From positions 558,001-622,000 of the forward strand of contig NZ_JAHSTY010000001.1 of NCBI RefSeq assembly GCF_019145355.1: a DNA stretch of 64,000 nt, given 5' to 3'. The notes below the pieces were generated by a model that was not told the origin of the DNA, did no database searches, and worked only from the letters and a program-made list of their open reading frames with translations. Of the stretch, positions 33,829 to 42,218 are shown one piece after another. Numbering within the stretch: position 1 is the stretch's first letter; every line of letters begins with the position of its first letter. Origin of the DNA: Pseudomonas azadiae. Its GTDB lineage: Bacteria > Pseudomonadota > Gammaproteobacteria > Pseudomonadales > Pseudomonadaceae. The position numbers and the translations under genes are program-made.

Positions 33829-35271
33829 TCAATGGATGATGTTTTGGCTGCAGATATGCCCGAAGGTCACGTAAGGCACGTTGTCGCCCCCCACGCCCAC
33901 ACCTGGAAACTCGTCCAGCTCGATACGCCAGCCACCGAAGTTGAAGGTAGTGTCCCAGTTGTAGGAAACGCCCGTGCTGCTATCCGCGAACTGCACACGG
34001 TTTTCGCCGAAGCACTCACCCAGACCGGCGGTGGCCTTGGACGTGCCCGAACTGTCGGTGGTGGCCTTGAAGTCGGTCCAATTGAAATCGGCCCCCTCGA
34101 AGTGCTTGTCGACACGCAACACCGGCGTGACACCCAGCAGTGGTGTACCCGTGGAGTCGGACCAGTTGGTGGACCAGGTCAAGGTCCGTGCGGCCTGGGT
34201 CGCCATCCAGTATATCGATGCCGGAACCCGCACGATGTTGTCCCCCTTCACGTCCGAGGTGTTCAAACGCGGTGTGGAACCCAGGCTCAGCTGATAGGCC
34301 TTGGTCGGGTCCTGTGCCACGGCAGGATTGGCCCGCACACGCACCTTCACGGTAGTGCCCGGCGTGACGCTCGGGTAAGTCGAGGTGGAGCCGGCTGGCA
34401 CGGTGACCCAGCTGGTGCCATCGAAACGGTCGAACACCCACTGCTCACGGCTGCCGCTCTCGTCGCCGGCCAGGTACATGCTCACACTTTGGCCGCGCAC
34501 CGCCTTGAAGTCGAAGTAATCGACATCGTTGGCGTTGTCGAGGTTGCCAGTGACCTTGTTCATCGAGTCCGGCAGCACAAAGGCTGTCTGCGCCGTGTCG
34601 TTGGGCTCGTAGGCATCGATGTTGGCGTCTACCGCCACGCCAAAGCTGAACTGCGAGCTGCTCGCCACCTTGGCCACCATGTACCAGTAGTAATCACCGG
34701 CCGGCAACACACCGTCGAGGTATTCATCGGCACTGCCCGCGGCGTCCGATGAACCCACTACGCTGAGGTTACCCTGGCCGTCGTCCTGGAACAGCGTCAG
34801 CGACATATCGGTGCCCGCGCTCTGATTAACCAGTTGCACCTGGATCCGCGCGTTCTGCGCCAGGTTGAAGTGATAGGCGAACTCCTCACCCTGCCCTACA
34901 CCGTCAATGGTGTAGAGGGTATTGATGTCCAGGGTGGGGAACAGCGGCTCGAAGGCAGCGACGGCAGCACTTTTCGGCGCGGCCTGGCTCGGTTTTTTCA
35001 GCTCGCCGATCACGGTGGTGAAAGGCGCAGTCTTGACCGTCTGGGTGACAGCCTTGGACTGGCCGGTCTGGGCCGCCTGAAGTTTTTGCTTGAGGCTGGC
35101 CGGGACCGTTGCCGCGTCCAGCTTGCCGCCGGATTTGAGCGCTTTGTCCACGGCCTGCCTGACCGCTTCTGCGCTGAGTCTTTGAGGGGTTTGCTCGGCC
35201 AGGGCAAAGGCCGAAACGAAGCAGGAGGCCGCCAGGGCCGCGCCGAGCATAAAGGCTTTTTTCGATTTCAT
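33829..35271 (-). CDS. secreted protein with bacterial pre-peptidase C-terminal (PPC)-like domain
   Basis: A 480-residue exported protein with a signal peptide (MKSKKAFMLGAALAASCFVS, cleavage near AFALA). The centre (about 105-235) holds the beta-sandwich pattern of PPC domains: FAYHFNLAQNARIQVQLVNQSAG, LPAGDYYWYMVAKV and DAYEPNDTAQTA. A second beta-rich unit follows (SMYLAGDESGSREQWVF). The last 150 residues (FGGWRIELDEFPGVG) are not recognised, and no catalytic motif is visible. A CAGGTGAC/GTCACCTG palindrome lies in its 5' leader and a LexA-like box 74 bases before the start. A terminator follows. Confidence 0.7.
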   Translation of the reverse strand: MKSKKAFMLGAALAASCFVSAFALAEQTPQRLSAEAVRQAVDKALKSGGKLDAATVPASLKQKLQAAQTGQSKAVTQTVKTAPFTTVIGELKKPSQAAPKSAAVAAFEPLFPTLDINTLYTIDGVGQGEEFAYHFNLAQNARIQVQLVNQSAGTDMSLTLFQDDGQGNLSVVGSSDAAGSADEYLDGVLPAGDYYWYMVAKVASSSQFSFGVAVDANIDAYEPNDTAQTAFVLPDSMNKVTGNLDNANDVDYFDFKAVRGQSVSMYLAGDESGSREQWVFDRFDGTSWVTVPAGSTSTYPSVTPGTTVKVRVRANPAVAQDPTKAYQLSLGSTPRLNTSDVKGDNIVRVPASIYWMATQAARTLTWSTNWSDSTGTPLLGVTPVLRVDKHFEGADFNWTDFKATTDSSGTSKATAGLGECFGENRVQFADSSTGVSYNWDTTFNFGGWRIELDEFPGVGVGGDNVPYVTFGHICSQNIIH

Positions 35272-35303
35272 TTTTTATCCATCCATAGTTAAAAACTGAA
35301 GGT

Positions 35304-35324
35304 CAGGTGACATCCGGTCACCTG
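35304..35324. promoter_or_regulatory. perfect palindrome in the leader of the PPC-domain gene
   Basis: CAGGTGAC (35304-35311) and GTCACCTG (35317-35324) are exact complements around ATCCG, 33 bases before the start codon. It could be an operator or an mRNA hairpin. Confidence 0.4.
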
Positions 35325-35344
35325 GGATGGAATGTAGGATAATG

Positions 35345-35360
35345 CTGTACGCATGTACAG
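35345..35360. promoter_or_regulatory. LexA-like box (CTG-N10-CAG palindrome)
   Basis: CTGTACGCATGTACAG is palindromic except for the two central pairs and fits the LexA pattern CTGTA-N6-TACAG used in E. coli and close to Pseudomonas SOS boxes. It lies 74 bases upstream of the secreted PPC-domain gene on the minus strand. Confidence 0.5.
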
Positions 35361-35385
35361 TATTTTTTGATGAAAAACACTAACC

Positions 35386-35766
35386 CTATGGAATGGGGAT
35401 GTCGCACCACCAGCGCCACAAGGCCCAGACTGCCGTCTCGAGGACCCAAACGTAGCCGATGTAATAAGGCCACACCATCCAGCGCTTGAGTGCTAAAGGA
35501 ACAGACGCCAGTTCGGCCTCAGTCACAACACCGGCTTTCAAATAGTGCTTTGAGTCGGAAAAAAATTCAGAAAGCAGCAACATGCGATACTGCCTGTCGA
35601 TCCACTGATTTCGGCTCCAGAAGCGCTTATTGTCGCGGACCCTTTCGTTTTCACTGAAGTAACTTTCCACTTCGTCGAGCTTTTTATATTCAGCAAAAAT
35701 CATCACCCCCAAAGAAACGAACAGCCAAACAAACCACACAATGGTGTAGACGAGAAAAAAACCCAT
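35386..35766 (-). CDS. small two-helix membrane protein, putative immunity partner
   Basis: A 126-residue protein I cannot place in a named family. It has a hydrophobic helix at about 2-25 (FFLVYTIVWFVWLFVSLGVMIF), a charged central part (YKKLDEVESYFSENERVRDNKR) and a second tryptophan-rich helix at about 95-120 (WMVWPYYIGYVWVLETAVWALW). Its ATG comes two bases after the stop of the upstream glycine-rich protein gene, so they are translationally linked. Codon use is AT-richer than the surroundings. A small membrane protein directly behind a possible pore-forming effector is the usual layout of an immunity gene, but this is inference. Confidence 0.6.
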   Translation of the reverse strand: MGFFLVYTIVWFVWLFVSLGVMIFAEYKKLDEVESYFSENERVRDNKRFWSRNQWIDRQYRMLLLSEFFSDSKHYLKAGVVTEAELASVPLALKRWMVWPYYIGYVWVLETAVWALWRWWCDIPIP

Positions 35767-35768
35767 AA

Positions 35769-36773
35769 CTAAGTCCCATCTGGCTGGAATATCAAATCAC
35801 CGTTCATCTCTAGGATCATTCCTCCTAGAAACGCGCCGCGATCGCCGGCGAAGTCGCCTCCGGTAGTCCCTCCCGCTACACCTCCAATGACTCCGCAAGC
35901 GAGTTCACCGTTTCCTTTAAGTCGAACACCTAAAATCATTTTGCATGCTCGAACAGCAGCTTTTGCGCCAATCCTACCCAGAAACGCAGCCCCTGCCACC
36001 CCACCCGCCAACCTCCCCGTCTCCACATATTTCGCCCTGCGACACTGCGCCTCCCTCCCCGTCACACACGCCTCCCTGATCTCCAACCCCGTCACGCCAA
36101 CATCCAGCGCCAACCCCACATAAGTCCCCTTGCCCAACCACTTCGACGTCTGCGCAATCTCACGAATCCGCTTCGCATACCCCGCGATCTCACCCTTGTG
36201 CAAATAGCCCTTGGTCGAAATCCCCAACACCTTCTTCAACGACTCATTGCCCCGCAACCCTGTACCAAACCGTGCCGCGCCTTGCAGTTGCAAATCCAGG
36301 CGTCGGAACAGCGCCTGGCGCTGCTGGATAAATGCCGCCCGGTCCAAACCGCCGTCTTTCAACCGCTGATGCAACCGCTCGATGTCCTCCAGCGTTTGCG
36401 CCACTTCATTCAGGTGCCGCGCCCAGGACGACGTCGCGCTGCCGATGCCAATCGAACCCTTCGTCATGAAGCTTTGCAGCAAGTCGTAGTTGTCGAGCAT
36501 CGCGGTGCTGGCCGCTGAACTCAGTTCCAGGTTGCGCCGAACCTCTTGCGCATGGCGCATCAACCAGGCTTCCTCAGCCGAGCAACTCACGCCGTAGGCA
36601 TCGGGAATAATCACCAGCTGCCCTGGGGTCACCAACCCAGGACGCAGGTGCCGGTTCAACACATCAAAATGCTCAGACTGCTGCCTGCTGAGCGCGCGCC
36701 CCACCAAGCGAATTTTCAAACTGCTGTAGTCCGTCGTCTGGTCATTGATATAGCCCTGCGCCATGCCCCACAT
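35769..36773 (-). CDS. putative effector/toxin with LysM-like N-terminus and glycine-rich C-terminus
   Basis: About 334 residues. Near the N-terminus LKIRLVGRALSRQQSEHF and HLRPGLVTPGQLVIIPD resemble a LysM unit. A helical centre follows (LEDIERLHQRLKDGGL). The last 90 residues contain hydrophobic glycine-zipper stretches (GRLAGGVAGAAFLGRIGAKAA and ACGVIGGVAGGTTGGDFAG) as in membrane-inserting antibacterial effectors. There is no signal peptide. It is followed within two bases by a small membrane protein gene. The start is unclear: TTG 36788, ATG 36773 and ATG 36764 are in frame and none has a good ribosome binding site. No secretion genes are nearby. Confidence 0.55.
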   Translation of the reverse strand: MWGMAQGYINDQTTDYSSLKIRLVGRALSRQQSEHFDVLNRHLRPGLVTPGQLVIIPDAYGVSCSAEEAWLMRHAQEVRRNLELSSAASTAMLDNYDLLQSFMTKGSIGIGSATSSWARHLNEVAQTLEDIERLHQRLKDGGLDRAAFIQQRQALFRRLDLQLQGAARFGTGLRGNESLKKVLGISTKGYLHKGEIAGYAKRIREIAQTSKWLGKGTYVGLALDVGVTGLEIREACVTGREAQCRRAKYVETGRLAGGVAGAAFLGRIGAKAAVRACKMILGVRLKGNGELACGVIGGVAGGTTGGDFAGDRGAFLGGMILEMNGDLIFQPDGT

Positions 36774-36902
36774 CCAGGATGCAATCAAGATGGCGTCGAA
36801 ATATAAGCAAGCGCCTGCGCCCCGGACACAAGTCCTGGGAGGGCAAATTTACATTTGGGAAGCTGCCTACGCAGCGAAGAAATAGAGCCTACAGAAACCG
36901 CC

Positions 36903-38081
36903 CTAATACCCGGTCATCTCCAGGTAACCCACCCCACCCTCGAACTGCACCGGCCCTTCCCAATACGGAATACTCAGGTTCATCCAGGCGTTGGGGTTGA
37001 CGGCCCGGGTGGTGATATCCAGTTGTTTGCCAGGAATTTTCAGCGACCAGCGTGTGGGAATCTTGCGACCGTCAATGTCGGTGGTTTCCAGCGGCGTCAA
37101 CTGGATATCGGCGTTGCGCAGGGTTTGGGTACGGCCCTCGCGATCAATCCAGGTGCCGGTCAGGTAGGACGCCCCGTCGGTCTGGCGCACGCGGAACAGC
37201 ATCACCTGCTCGCCACGGTCCAGGTGCAGGGAGAACCAATCCCAACCGGTCTGGCTGGCGGTCAGTGGTTGGCTGCTCCATTCGCGGTCGAGCCAGGCCG
37301 GGCCGGTAACTTGATAGACCTTGCCGTCGATGCTGACGCTGCCCTTGGCGTTGAAAAACGGCTGGCTGTAGTAATACGACGCCTGGCCCTGGTCGGATTT
37401 GCGGCTGTAGCCGTTGTCACCCTGCAGCACCAATGGGCGTGTGGAAGTCAGGTGCAGGTCGTAGGCGAACTGCGCGCCGCCGGCCTTGAGTTGCATGTCC
37501 GACAATGGGCTGGCGGCGCCGGGGCGGGTGGCGAACGTCCAGTCGTCGATCCAGGCGTCGAACGGTACCGCCTGGGCGCCGGCCTGGCCGACGCCACCTC
37601 GGGCAAAGCGTTCGGCCGCATAGTGGCGGGTGGCGGAAGTGACGGCCGCGTGGCCAAGCCACAGGGTTGAATCGCGCCAGCCTGCCTGCGTCGGCCCGGC
37701 CTTGAGGGCGTTGCGAAACAGCGTCCACTGCACGCCGAATAGATTGCCCTGCGCATCCTTGAGGTTGGCGGTGACGTACCACCACTCAATGCGATAACCG
37801 GCGTGAGGGCCATGGTCTTCGGGAAAGCTGAACACTTTGCCGGGCACCACCTGGACGAAGTCAGCCGCATCACTGCCCAGGCCGGCAAAGCTCTCCTCGG
37901 GGATGGGGGCCTTGTCACAGGCGCTCAGCAACAACAAAACCAACCCTGTAGGAGCGAGCTTGCTCGCGAAGCTCGTCAACGATAACGCGTCACCCCTGGC
38001 TGCACGCGGTGCCTGAAATACCTTCGCGAGCAAGCTCGCTCCTACAGTGAGCAGGGCTCGACACAGGGGGTTAATCTTCAT
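36903..38081 (-). CDS. CrtC/AttH-like lipoprotein associated with an FtsX-type ABC system
   Basis: A 392-residue protein of the lipocalin-like, carotenoid 1,2-hydratase-related family, with the signatures EDHGPHAGYRIEWWYVTANL, VQWTLFRNAL and LDREWSSQPLTASQTGWDWFSLHL. A lipobox LLLLSAC places Cys55 as the lipidated residue, far deeper than normal. Residues 12-45 are encoded by a complete REP pair, and removing them leaves MKINPLCRALL joined to GLVLLLLSAC, a normal lipoprotein signal. The ATG at 38081 overlaps the permease stop by 11 bases and has GAGGA upstream. Family members accompany LolCDE-like ABC operons; activity is unknown. Confidence 0.75.
   Translation of the reverse strand: MKINPLCRALLTVGASLLAKVFQAPRAARGDALSLTSFASKLAPTGLVLLLLSACDKAPIPEESFAGLGSDAADFVQVVPGKVFSFPEDHGPHAGYRIEWWYVTANLKDAQGNLFGVQWTLFRNALKAGPTQAGWRDSTLWLGHAAVTSATRHYAAERFARGGVGQAGAQAVPFDAWIDDWTFATRPGAASPLSDMQLKAGGAQFAYDLHLTSTRPLVLQGDNGYSRKSDQGQASYYYSQPFFNAKGSVSIDGKVYQVTGPAWLDREWSSQPLTASQTGWDWFSLHLDRGEQVMLFRVRQTDGASYLTGTWIDREGRTQTLRNADIQLTPLETTDIDGRKIPTRWSLKIPGKQLDITTRAVNPNAWMNLSIPYWEGPVQFEGGVGYLEMTGY
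37947..38046. repeat. REP pair inside the signal-peptide codons of the CrtC-like gene
   Basis: GTAGGAGCGAGCTTGCTCGC at 37948 opens a 24-base arm; the exact complement ends at 38045 with GCTCCTAC. The GTAG end is kept. The element lies wholly inside the reading frame of the lipoprotein gene and introduces no stop. Confidence 0.92.
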
Positions 38082-40533
38082 TGGCAAACGTCCTCAACAA
38101 ATCCGCCGGGCGGCTGCGGTACAACTGCCACAACGGCCAGGCCGAGGCCAGCAAGGTCGCAAGCAGCGCCAGCCCCAGCAATTGCGCGAGCTGCCAGGGG
38201 AACACCTGCAACGGCAGGCGCCAACCGAACGCCTGCACATTGATCACCGCGTCCAGGCACCACGCCAACAGCAGCCCGAGGGGCAAGGCCAGCAGCAGCG
38301 TAAGCACCGCCAGCAGCCAGGTCTGGCCCAGGTTGAGCAGCATCAATTGCCGCCGCGTAACGCCCAGCGCCCACAGCGGTGCGAGTTGGCCCAGGCGGCT
38401 CTGGCTCTGGGTCAACAGGCTGATGAACAGCGCTACGCCGGCCACGCCCAAGGTCAGGCTGTTGAGCGCGGCCGTGGCGGCGAACGTGCGTTCGAACACC
38501 TGGCTCGACCAGCCCTTGAGTTGTTGTTGATCGATGATGCGACTGTCTTCCAGGGCGAATTCACGTTGCACTTCACGTATCAACGGCGCTACATCCGGCG
38601 GTGCCACCCGCAGGTTGAAACGCGCCGGCGCCAGCCCCGGCCATTGGGCCAGCAAGTGGCGGGCATTGACCAGGATGTGGCCCTTGGGGTTGCCGTAATC
38701 GGCGTAGATGCCCACCAACGTGGGCGCCCATGCGCCCTGAGGCGTTGGGATGCTCACGGTATCACCGAGCTGCACACCAAGCCTGCGCGCCAGTTGCTCG
38801 CTGAGCATCAGCGTGTCGCCTTGCTGCAAGCGGTCCCAGGGTTCACGGCTCGCCTCGAGCAACGGCCAATGCTGGCGATAGGTCGGGTCGTCGACCACGC
38901 CAAACAGGTCCGCCGGCCAGCCCTGCAAGTGCACCGCGACCTGCCAGGTGGGCAGTACGGCCTGCACCAACGGTTGCTGGGCCAGCCAGCCGCAGAGCTG
39001 CTGCGCCTGCGCCGGGTCTTGCGGGTTGAGGTACAGCTCGGCGGTGAGCCGTTGCTCCAGCCAGTTGTTGAAGGTGTGACGAAACCCCGAGGTCATGGAG
39101 CCTGCGCCGATATTGGCGGCCAGGGCCAAGAGCAACGCCATCAGGGCCAGGCTCAAGGCCGGCAATTGCTGGCGGCAGTCTGCGAGAAACCATTGGCCGA
39201 GCACCGAACGGCTGCGCCCCAATACCGCCTTGAGCAAGCCATTGAGCACCACCGGTAAACCCAGGGCGGCGCCCAGCAACAACGTGGCCATCAGCACAAA
39301 ACCGGCGGCCAGGCTGTCACCCAGCCACAGCGCCAGCACGGCGGTCAGCAACGTTGCACCGGCCACCCAACCTTGACGCCGCAACCAGCGACCGTGTGCC
39401 TCGTGCCAGGCCTGGGCGTTGGCCAGTGCCAGCAACGGCAGGCGCGCCGCCCGCCAGAGGCTGCTGGCTCCCGCCAACACGGCACCGAGCAGGCTCAAGC
39501 CGAGCCCCGCCGCCCACCACCACGGGCTCAAATTCAATTGCCCCGGTAGCTCGGCGCCATACAGGCCACGCAGGCTGGCGGCCACATCCGGCAGCAGCAG
39601 GCTGGCCAGCAGGTAGCCGCTGGCCACTCCGAGCACGCCACCCAACAGCGACAACACACCGAGTTCTACGCTGAGGCTGAGGATCAACATACGCACACTC
39701 ACCCCGCAGGCCCGCAACGTACGCAACAGCGCGCGCCGTTGTTCCAGGGCCAAGCCAATGGCGGCGTGCACGATAAACAACCCCACTACAAAGGACAGGA
39801 AGCCCAGTGCATCAAGGTTAAGGTGAAAGCTCTCGGTGAGGCGCGCCAGGTTATTCTCCTCGCCCTGCAGGAGTTGCAACCCGGCGGGCGGCGTGGGCTG
39901 GCCGGCGGCGAAGGTGTTGTCCAGCAGCAGGCGCGACAGGCGCTCGGGCATGTCCAGCACGGGTTGGGCAAAACCGATGTCGGTGAGCAACAGGCCGGGC
40001 GCCATCTGCGCCTGGGCTTGCAGCGGCGGCAGCGAGTGGCCACTCAGGGTGGTCGGCTGCTGGCCCTCGTGCAGACCCAAGGCCTGCAAGGTCTGCGGCG
40101 CAATCCAGGTGCGCCCCGGCGGGTCAAAAAATGCCAGCATCTGCGCCTGGCTCAAGCGCTGCCCCGCCACCGCGCCACTGCCGGGCAACGACAGCGGGTC
40201 GATGCCCATCAATTGCAGGCGCACGTCTTCCAGGCCCTTGAGCTGCACCCGCCCCTGCACCACCGGGGACACCGGCCACCCGGCGCGGCGCAACTGGGCA
40301 AACAGCGCCTGGGGGAAACTGGCACCGTCCGGCGCGCTGAGACTGGCCTGGGGTTCACCGCCGATCAACTGGCTGGCACGGGCGTAGCTGTCGCGCGCCT
40401 GGCTGTTGAGGGCTTGCACGCCGATCAGCAGTGCGGTGGCCAGCCACAGGCCGGTGAGCACGCTGAAAAACTGCACGGGGTGCCGTCGCCAATGGCTGAG
40501 CAGCGCGCGCAAGGTCCACTGGAACACTGCCAT
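38071..40533 (-). CDS. FtsX-type ABC transporter permease (MacB/LolC-like, large)
   Basis: An inner-membrane protein of 820 residues with two FtsX-type units. It has an N-terminal helix (HPVQFFSVLTGLWLATALLIG), a periplasmic domain, helices near 240-400, a second periplasmic domain (about 475-675), and a C-terminal helix bundle (LNSLTLGVAGVALFISLLTQ and the last LLGLALLATLLASAWPLWQL). Such permeases work with a LolD-like ATPase in lipoprotein, peptide or adhesin export. The start at 40533 (MAVFQWTLRALL) sits directly behind the ATPase stop; the GTG at 40560 is less likely. It is the second gene of a three-gene operon. Confidence 0.85.
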   Translation of the reverse strand: MAVFQWTLRALLSHWRRHPVQFFSVLTGLWLATALLIGVQALNSQARDSYARASQLIGGEPQASLSAPDGASFPQALFAQLRRAGWPVSPVVQGRVQLKGLEDVRLQLMGIDPLSLPGSGAVAGQRLSQAQMLAFFDPPGRTWIAPQTLQALGLHEGQQPTTLSGHSLPPLQAQAQMAPGLLLTDIGFAQPVLDMPERLSRLLLDNTFAAGQPTPPAGLQLLQGEENNLARLTESFHLNLDALGFLSFVVGLFIVHAAIGLALEQRRALLRTLRACGVSVRMLILSLSVELGVLSLLGGVLGVASGYLLASLLLPDVAASLRGLYGAELPGQLNLSPWWWAAGLGLSLLGAVLAGASSLWRAARLPLLALANAQAWHEAHGRWLRRQGWVAGATLLTAVLALWLGDSLAAGFVLMATLLLGAALGLPVVLNGLLKAVLGRSRSVLGQWFLADCRQQLPALSLALMALLLALAANIGAGSMTSGFRHTFNNWLEQRLTAELYLNPQDPAQAQQLCGWLAQQPLVQAVLPTWQVAVHLQGWPADLFGVVDDPTYRQHWPLLEASREPWDRLQQGDTLMLSEQLARRLGVQLGDTVSIPTPQGAWAPTLVGIYADYGNPKGHILVNARHLLAQWPGLAPARFNLRVAPPDVAPLIREVQREFALEDSRIIDQQQLKGWSSQVFERTFAATAALNSLTLGVAGVALFISLLTQSQSRLGQLAPLWALGVTRRQLMLLNLGQTWLLAVLTLLLALPLGLLLAWCLDAVINVQAFGWRLPLQVFPWQLAQLLGLALLATLLASAWPLWQLYRSRPADLLRTFANED

Positions 40534-40534
40534 C

Positions 40535-41203
40535 TCACGCGCCGCTCGCGGGGACGACACGGCCGCGGTGCAGCACCACCTGCTGGTCCAGCCGCGCGGC
40601 GATGCGCGGGCTGTGGGTGACCATCAACAGGCTGGTGGGGCTGTCGCGCAGCAGGTCCAGCAGCAATTGCAGCACCTCGTCGCTGGTGGCTTCGTCAAGG
40701 TTGCCGGTGGGCTCGTCGGCCAATAACAGGCCGGGGCGCGACGCCAGTGCGCGGCCCACGGCCACCCGTTGCTGCTGGCCGCCGGAGAGTTGCTCCGGGT
40801 AGCGCTTGAGCAGATCGCCCAGGCCCAGGCGCTCCACCAACTGCGCCTGCCATTGCCGGTCAAACCGGCCCGCCAGCCGCGCCTGGAACGCCAGGTTGTC
40901 CTCGACCCGCAAACTGCCGATCAGGTTGAACTGCTGGAACACCAGGCCGATTTGCGTACGCCGCCAATGGGCCAGTTGCGTTTCGCTGAGTGCGTCGAGG
41001 CGTTGCTCACCGACCTGGATGCTGCCGCCATCCACCCGATCCAGCCCCGCCACCAGGTGCAACAGGGTGCTCTTGCCGCTGCCCGACTCACCCATCAACG
41101 CCAGGCTGCCGCGCTCGGCCAGGTGCAGATCCACACCGGCCAACACCGCCAACGGCCCCTGGGGAGTGGCGTAGCTTTTAAACACACCGTGCACCTGCAA
41201 CAT
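40535..41203 (-). CDS. LolD/MacB-type ABC transporter ATP-binding protein
   Basis: A cytoplasmic ATPase of 222 residues with Walker A GESGSGKST, Q-loop FQQFNLIGSLRVEDNLAFQ, signature LSGGQQQR and Walker B GLLLADEPTGNLDEATS. This is the pattern of ATPases that drive FtsX-type permeases by mechanotransmission. The permease gene begins immediately after its stop. It diverges from the phosphatase gene; the 273-base region between them contains the shared motif at 41372-41392. Confidence 0.93.
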   Translation of the reverse strand: MLQVHGVFKSYATPQGPLAVLAGVDLHLAERGSLALMGESGSGKSTLLHLVAGLDRVDGGSIQVGEQRLDALSETQLAHWRRTQIGLVFQQFNLIGSLRVEDNLAFQARLAGRFDRQWQAQLVERLGLGDLLKRYPEQLSGGQQQRVAVGRALASRPGLLLADEPTGNLDEATSDEVLQLLLDLLRDSPTSLLMVTHSPRIAARLDQQVVLHRGRVVPASGA

Positions 41204-41371
41204 GACAACACTCGCTTGATGGTGGCTATCGAGGATAACGGCTGTCGCTCAACGCCACGCAAATTTTTCACATGGATTTCACCGGCTGCCCACTCGGCCC
41301 GCTCTACATTGCCGGCCGTGGTCATTCGCCGGCAACGTCCGGCTATTACGCTTGACCACTTTCAACCGCAA

Positions 41372-41392
41372 CCTGTTCAGCGAAAAGACAGC
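41372..41392. promoter_or_regulatory. shared upstream motif, copy A (before the Ais-like phosphatase)
   Basis: CCTGTTCAG, two variable bases, then AAAAGACAGC. The same 21-base block with only the two variable bases changed is found at 42155-42175 before the arnT gene, and nowhere else that I saw. Confidence 0.45.
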
Positions 41393-41476
41393 CCCCCTGT
41401 GCCAGCTTCCAGCTCCACTACGGGCATCCGCCAAAACGTTGCGACTCACTGACACGACACTGCCCATGGTGATGAT

Positions 41477-42139
41477 GTGGTTAACCTTACCTTGACCAAA
41501 CCGCGTTCGCGATGGGCCTTTATCAAGCGCCTGCAACGACTGTGGCTAGGGACCGCCGTGGTGGGCTTGCTGCTCGCCGGCAACCTGCTCTGGCACGCTT
41601 CGCCAACGGACTTGGGCATCGGCAAGCGCCTGCTGACATCTCACGTGCTGCCCCTGTGGCGTGACGGCGACCTGATCGTGCTGGTGCGTCATGAAGAACG
41701 CTGCGACCGCTCGGCCAACCCTTGCCTTGGACCTGTTGAAGGCCTGACCATCAACGGCAGCCAGCAGGCGCAAAACCTGGGAAATGCCTTTAGAGCACTG
41801 GGCATGGACGGTAGCGACGTACTCGCCAGCCCGGCCATCCGCACCGCCCAGACCTTGCGTTTCATGTTCGGCAAAAACGAGCTGACCTCCGGCCAGCAAG
41901 CCGTCTGTGGCGCGGCCATGGGCGAAGAACTGCTGAGCCACAAAACCCCGGGGCGCAACCTGGTTTTCGTCACGCACAGCGGCTGCATTGCCGACTTCGA
42001 AAGCACCCTGGGCTTTCCCCACGCCACGTTCCCCCAGTACGGCAGCGCCTTGTTCGTGCAGGTGTTGCCCAACGGCACGTTCAAGCCGTTGGGTATCGTC
42101 AACAACCCGGACTGGCCGGCCGCACTGAAGCATCTCTAG
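41477..42139 (+). CDS. histidine-phosphatase-family protein (Ais/PmrG-like)
   Basis: A 220-residue protein with an uncleaved N-terminal membrane helix (about 22-41, LWLGTAVVGLLLAGNLLW) and a periplasmic histidine phosphatase domain. The RHG-like motif is VLVRHEERCDRS and the second catalytic histidine is in VFVTHSGC. In enterobacteria Ais/PmrG removes heptose phosphates from lipopolysaccharide core and is co-regulated with the arn genes; here arnT follows directly. The start used is GTG 41477, which lacks a clear ribosome binding site; upstream ATGs are out of frame. A role in LPS modification is inferred from family and neighbourhood. Confidence 0.75.
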   Translation: MVNLTLTKPRSRWAFIKRLQRLWLGTAVVGLLLAGNLLWHASPTDLGIGKRLLTSHVLPLWRDGDLIVLVRHEERCDRSANPCLGPVEGLTINGSQQAQNLGNAFRALGMDGSDVLASPAIRTAQTLRFMFGKNELTSGQQAVCGAAMGEELLSHKTPGRNLVFVTHSGCIADFESTLGFPHATFPQYGSALFVQVLPNGTFKPLGIVNNPDWPAALKHL

Positions 42140-42154
42140 CCACTCTCCCGCCTG

Positions 42155-42175
42155 CCTGTTCAGTAAAAAGACAGC
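42155..42175. promoter_or_regulatory. shared upstream motif, copy B (before arnT)
   Basis: CCTGTTCAG, TA, then AAAAGACAGC, matching copy A at 41372-41392 in 19 of 21 positions. TGTTCTG occurs 14 bases after the inner TGTTCAG, so a direct-repeat recognition site is possible. It may mark binding by one regulator of envelope modification. Confidence 0.45.
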
Positions 42176-42218
42176 GCTGTTCTGGCATGTTTAGCTGCGT
42201 CTTTTAATCAAGGACGTC

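Noticed and set aside
41279..41476. Extra ORF between the ABC ATPase and the phosphatase
   Set aside because: Frames here have no ribosome binding site or family features; the stretch looks like a divergent promoter region.
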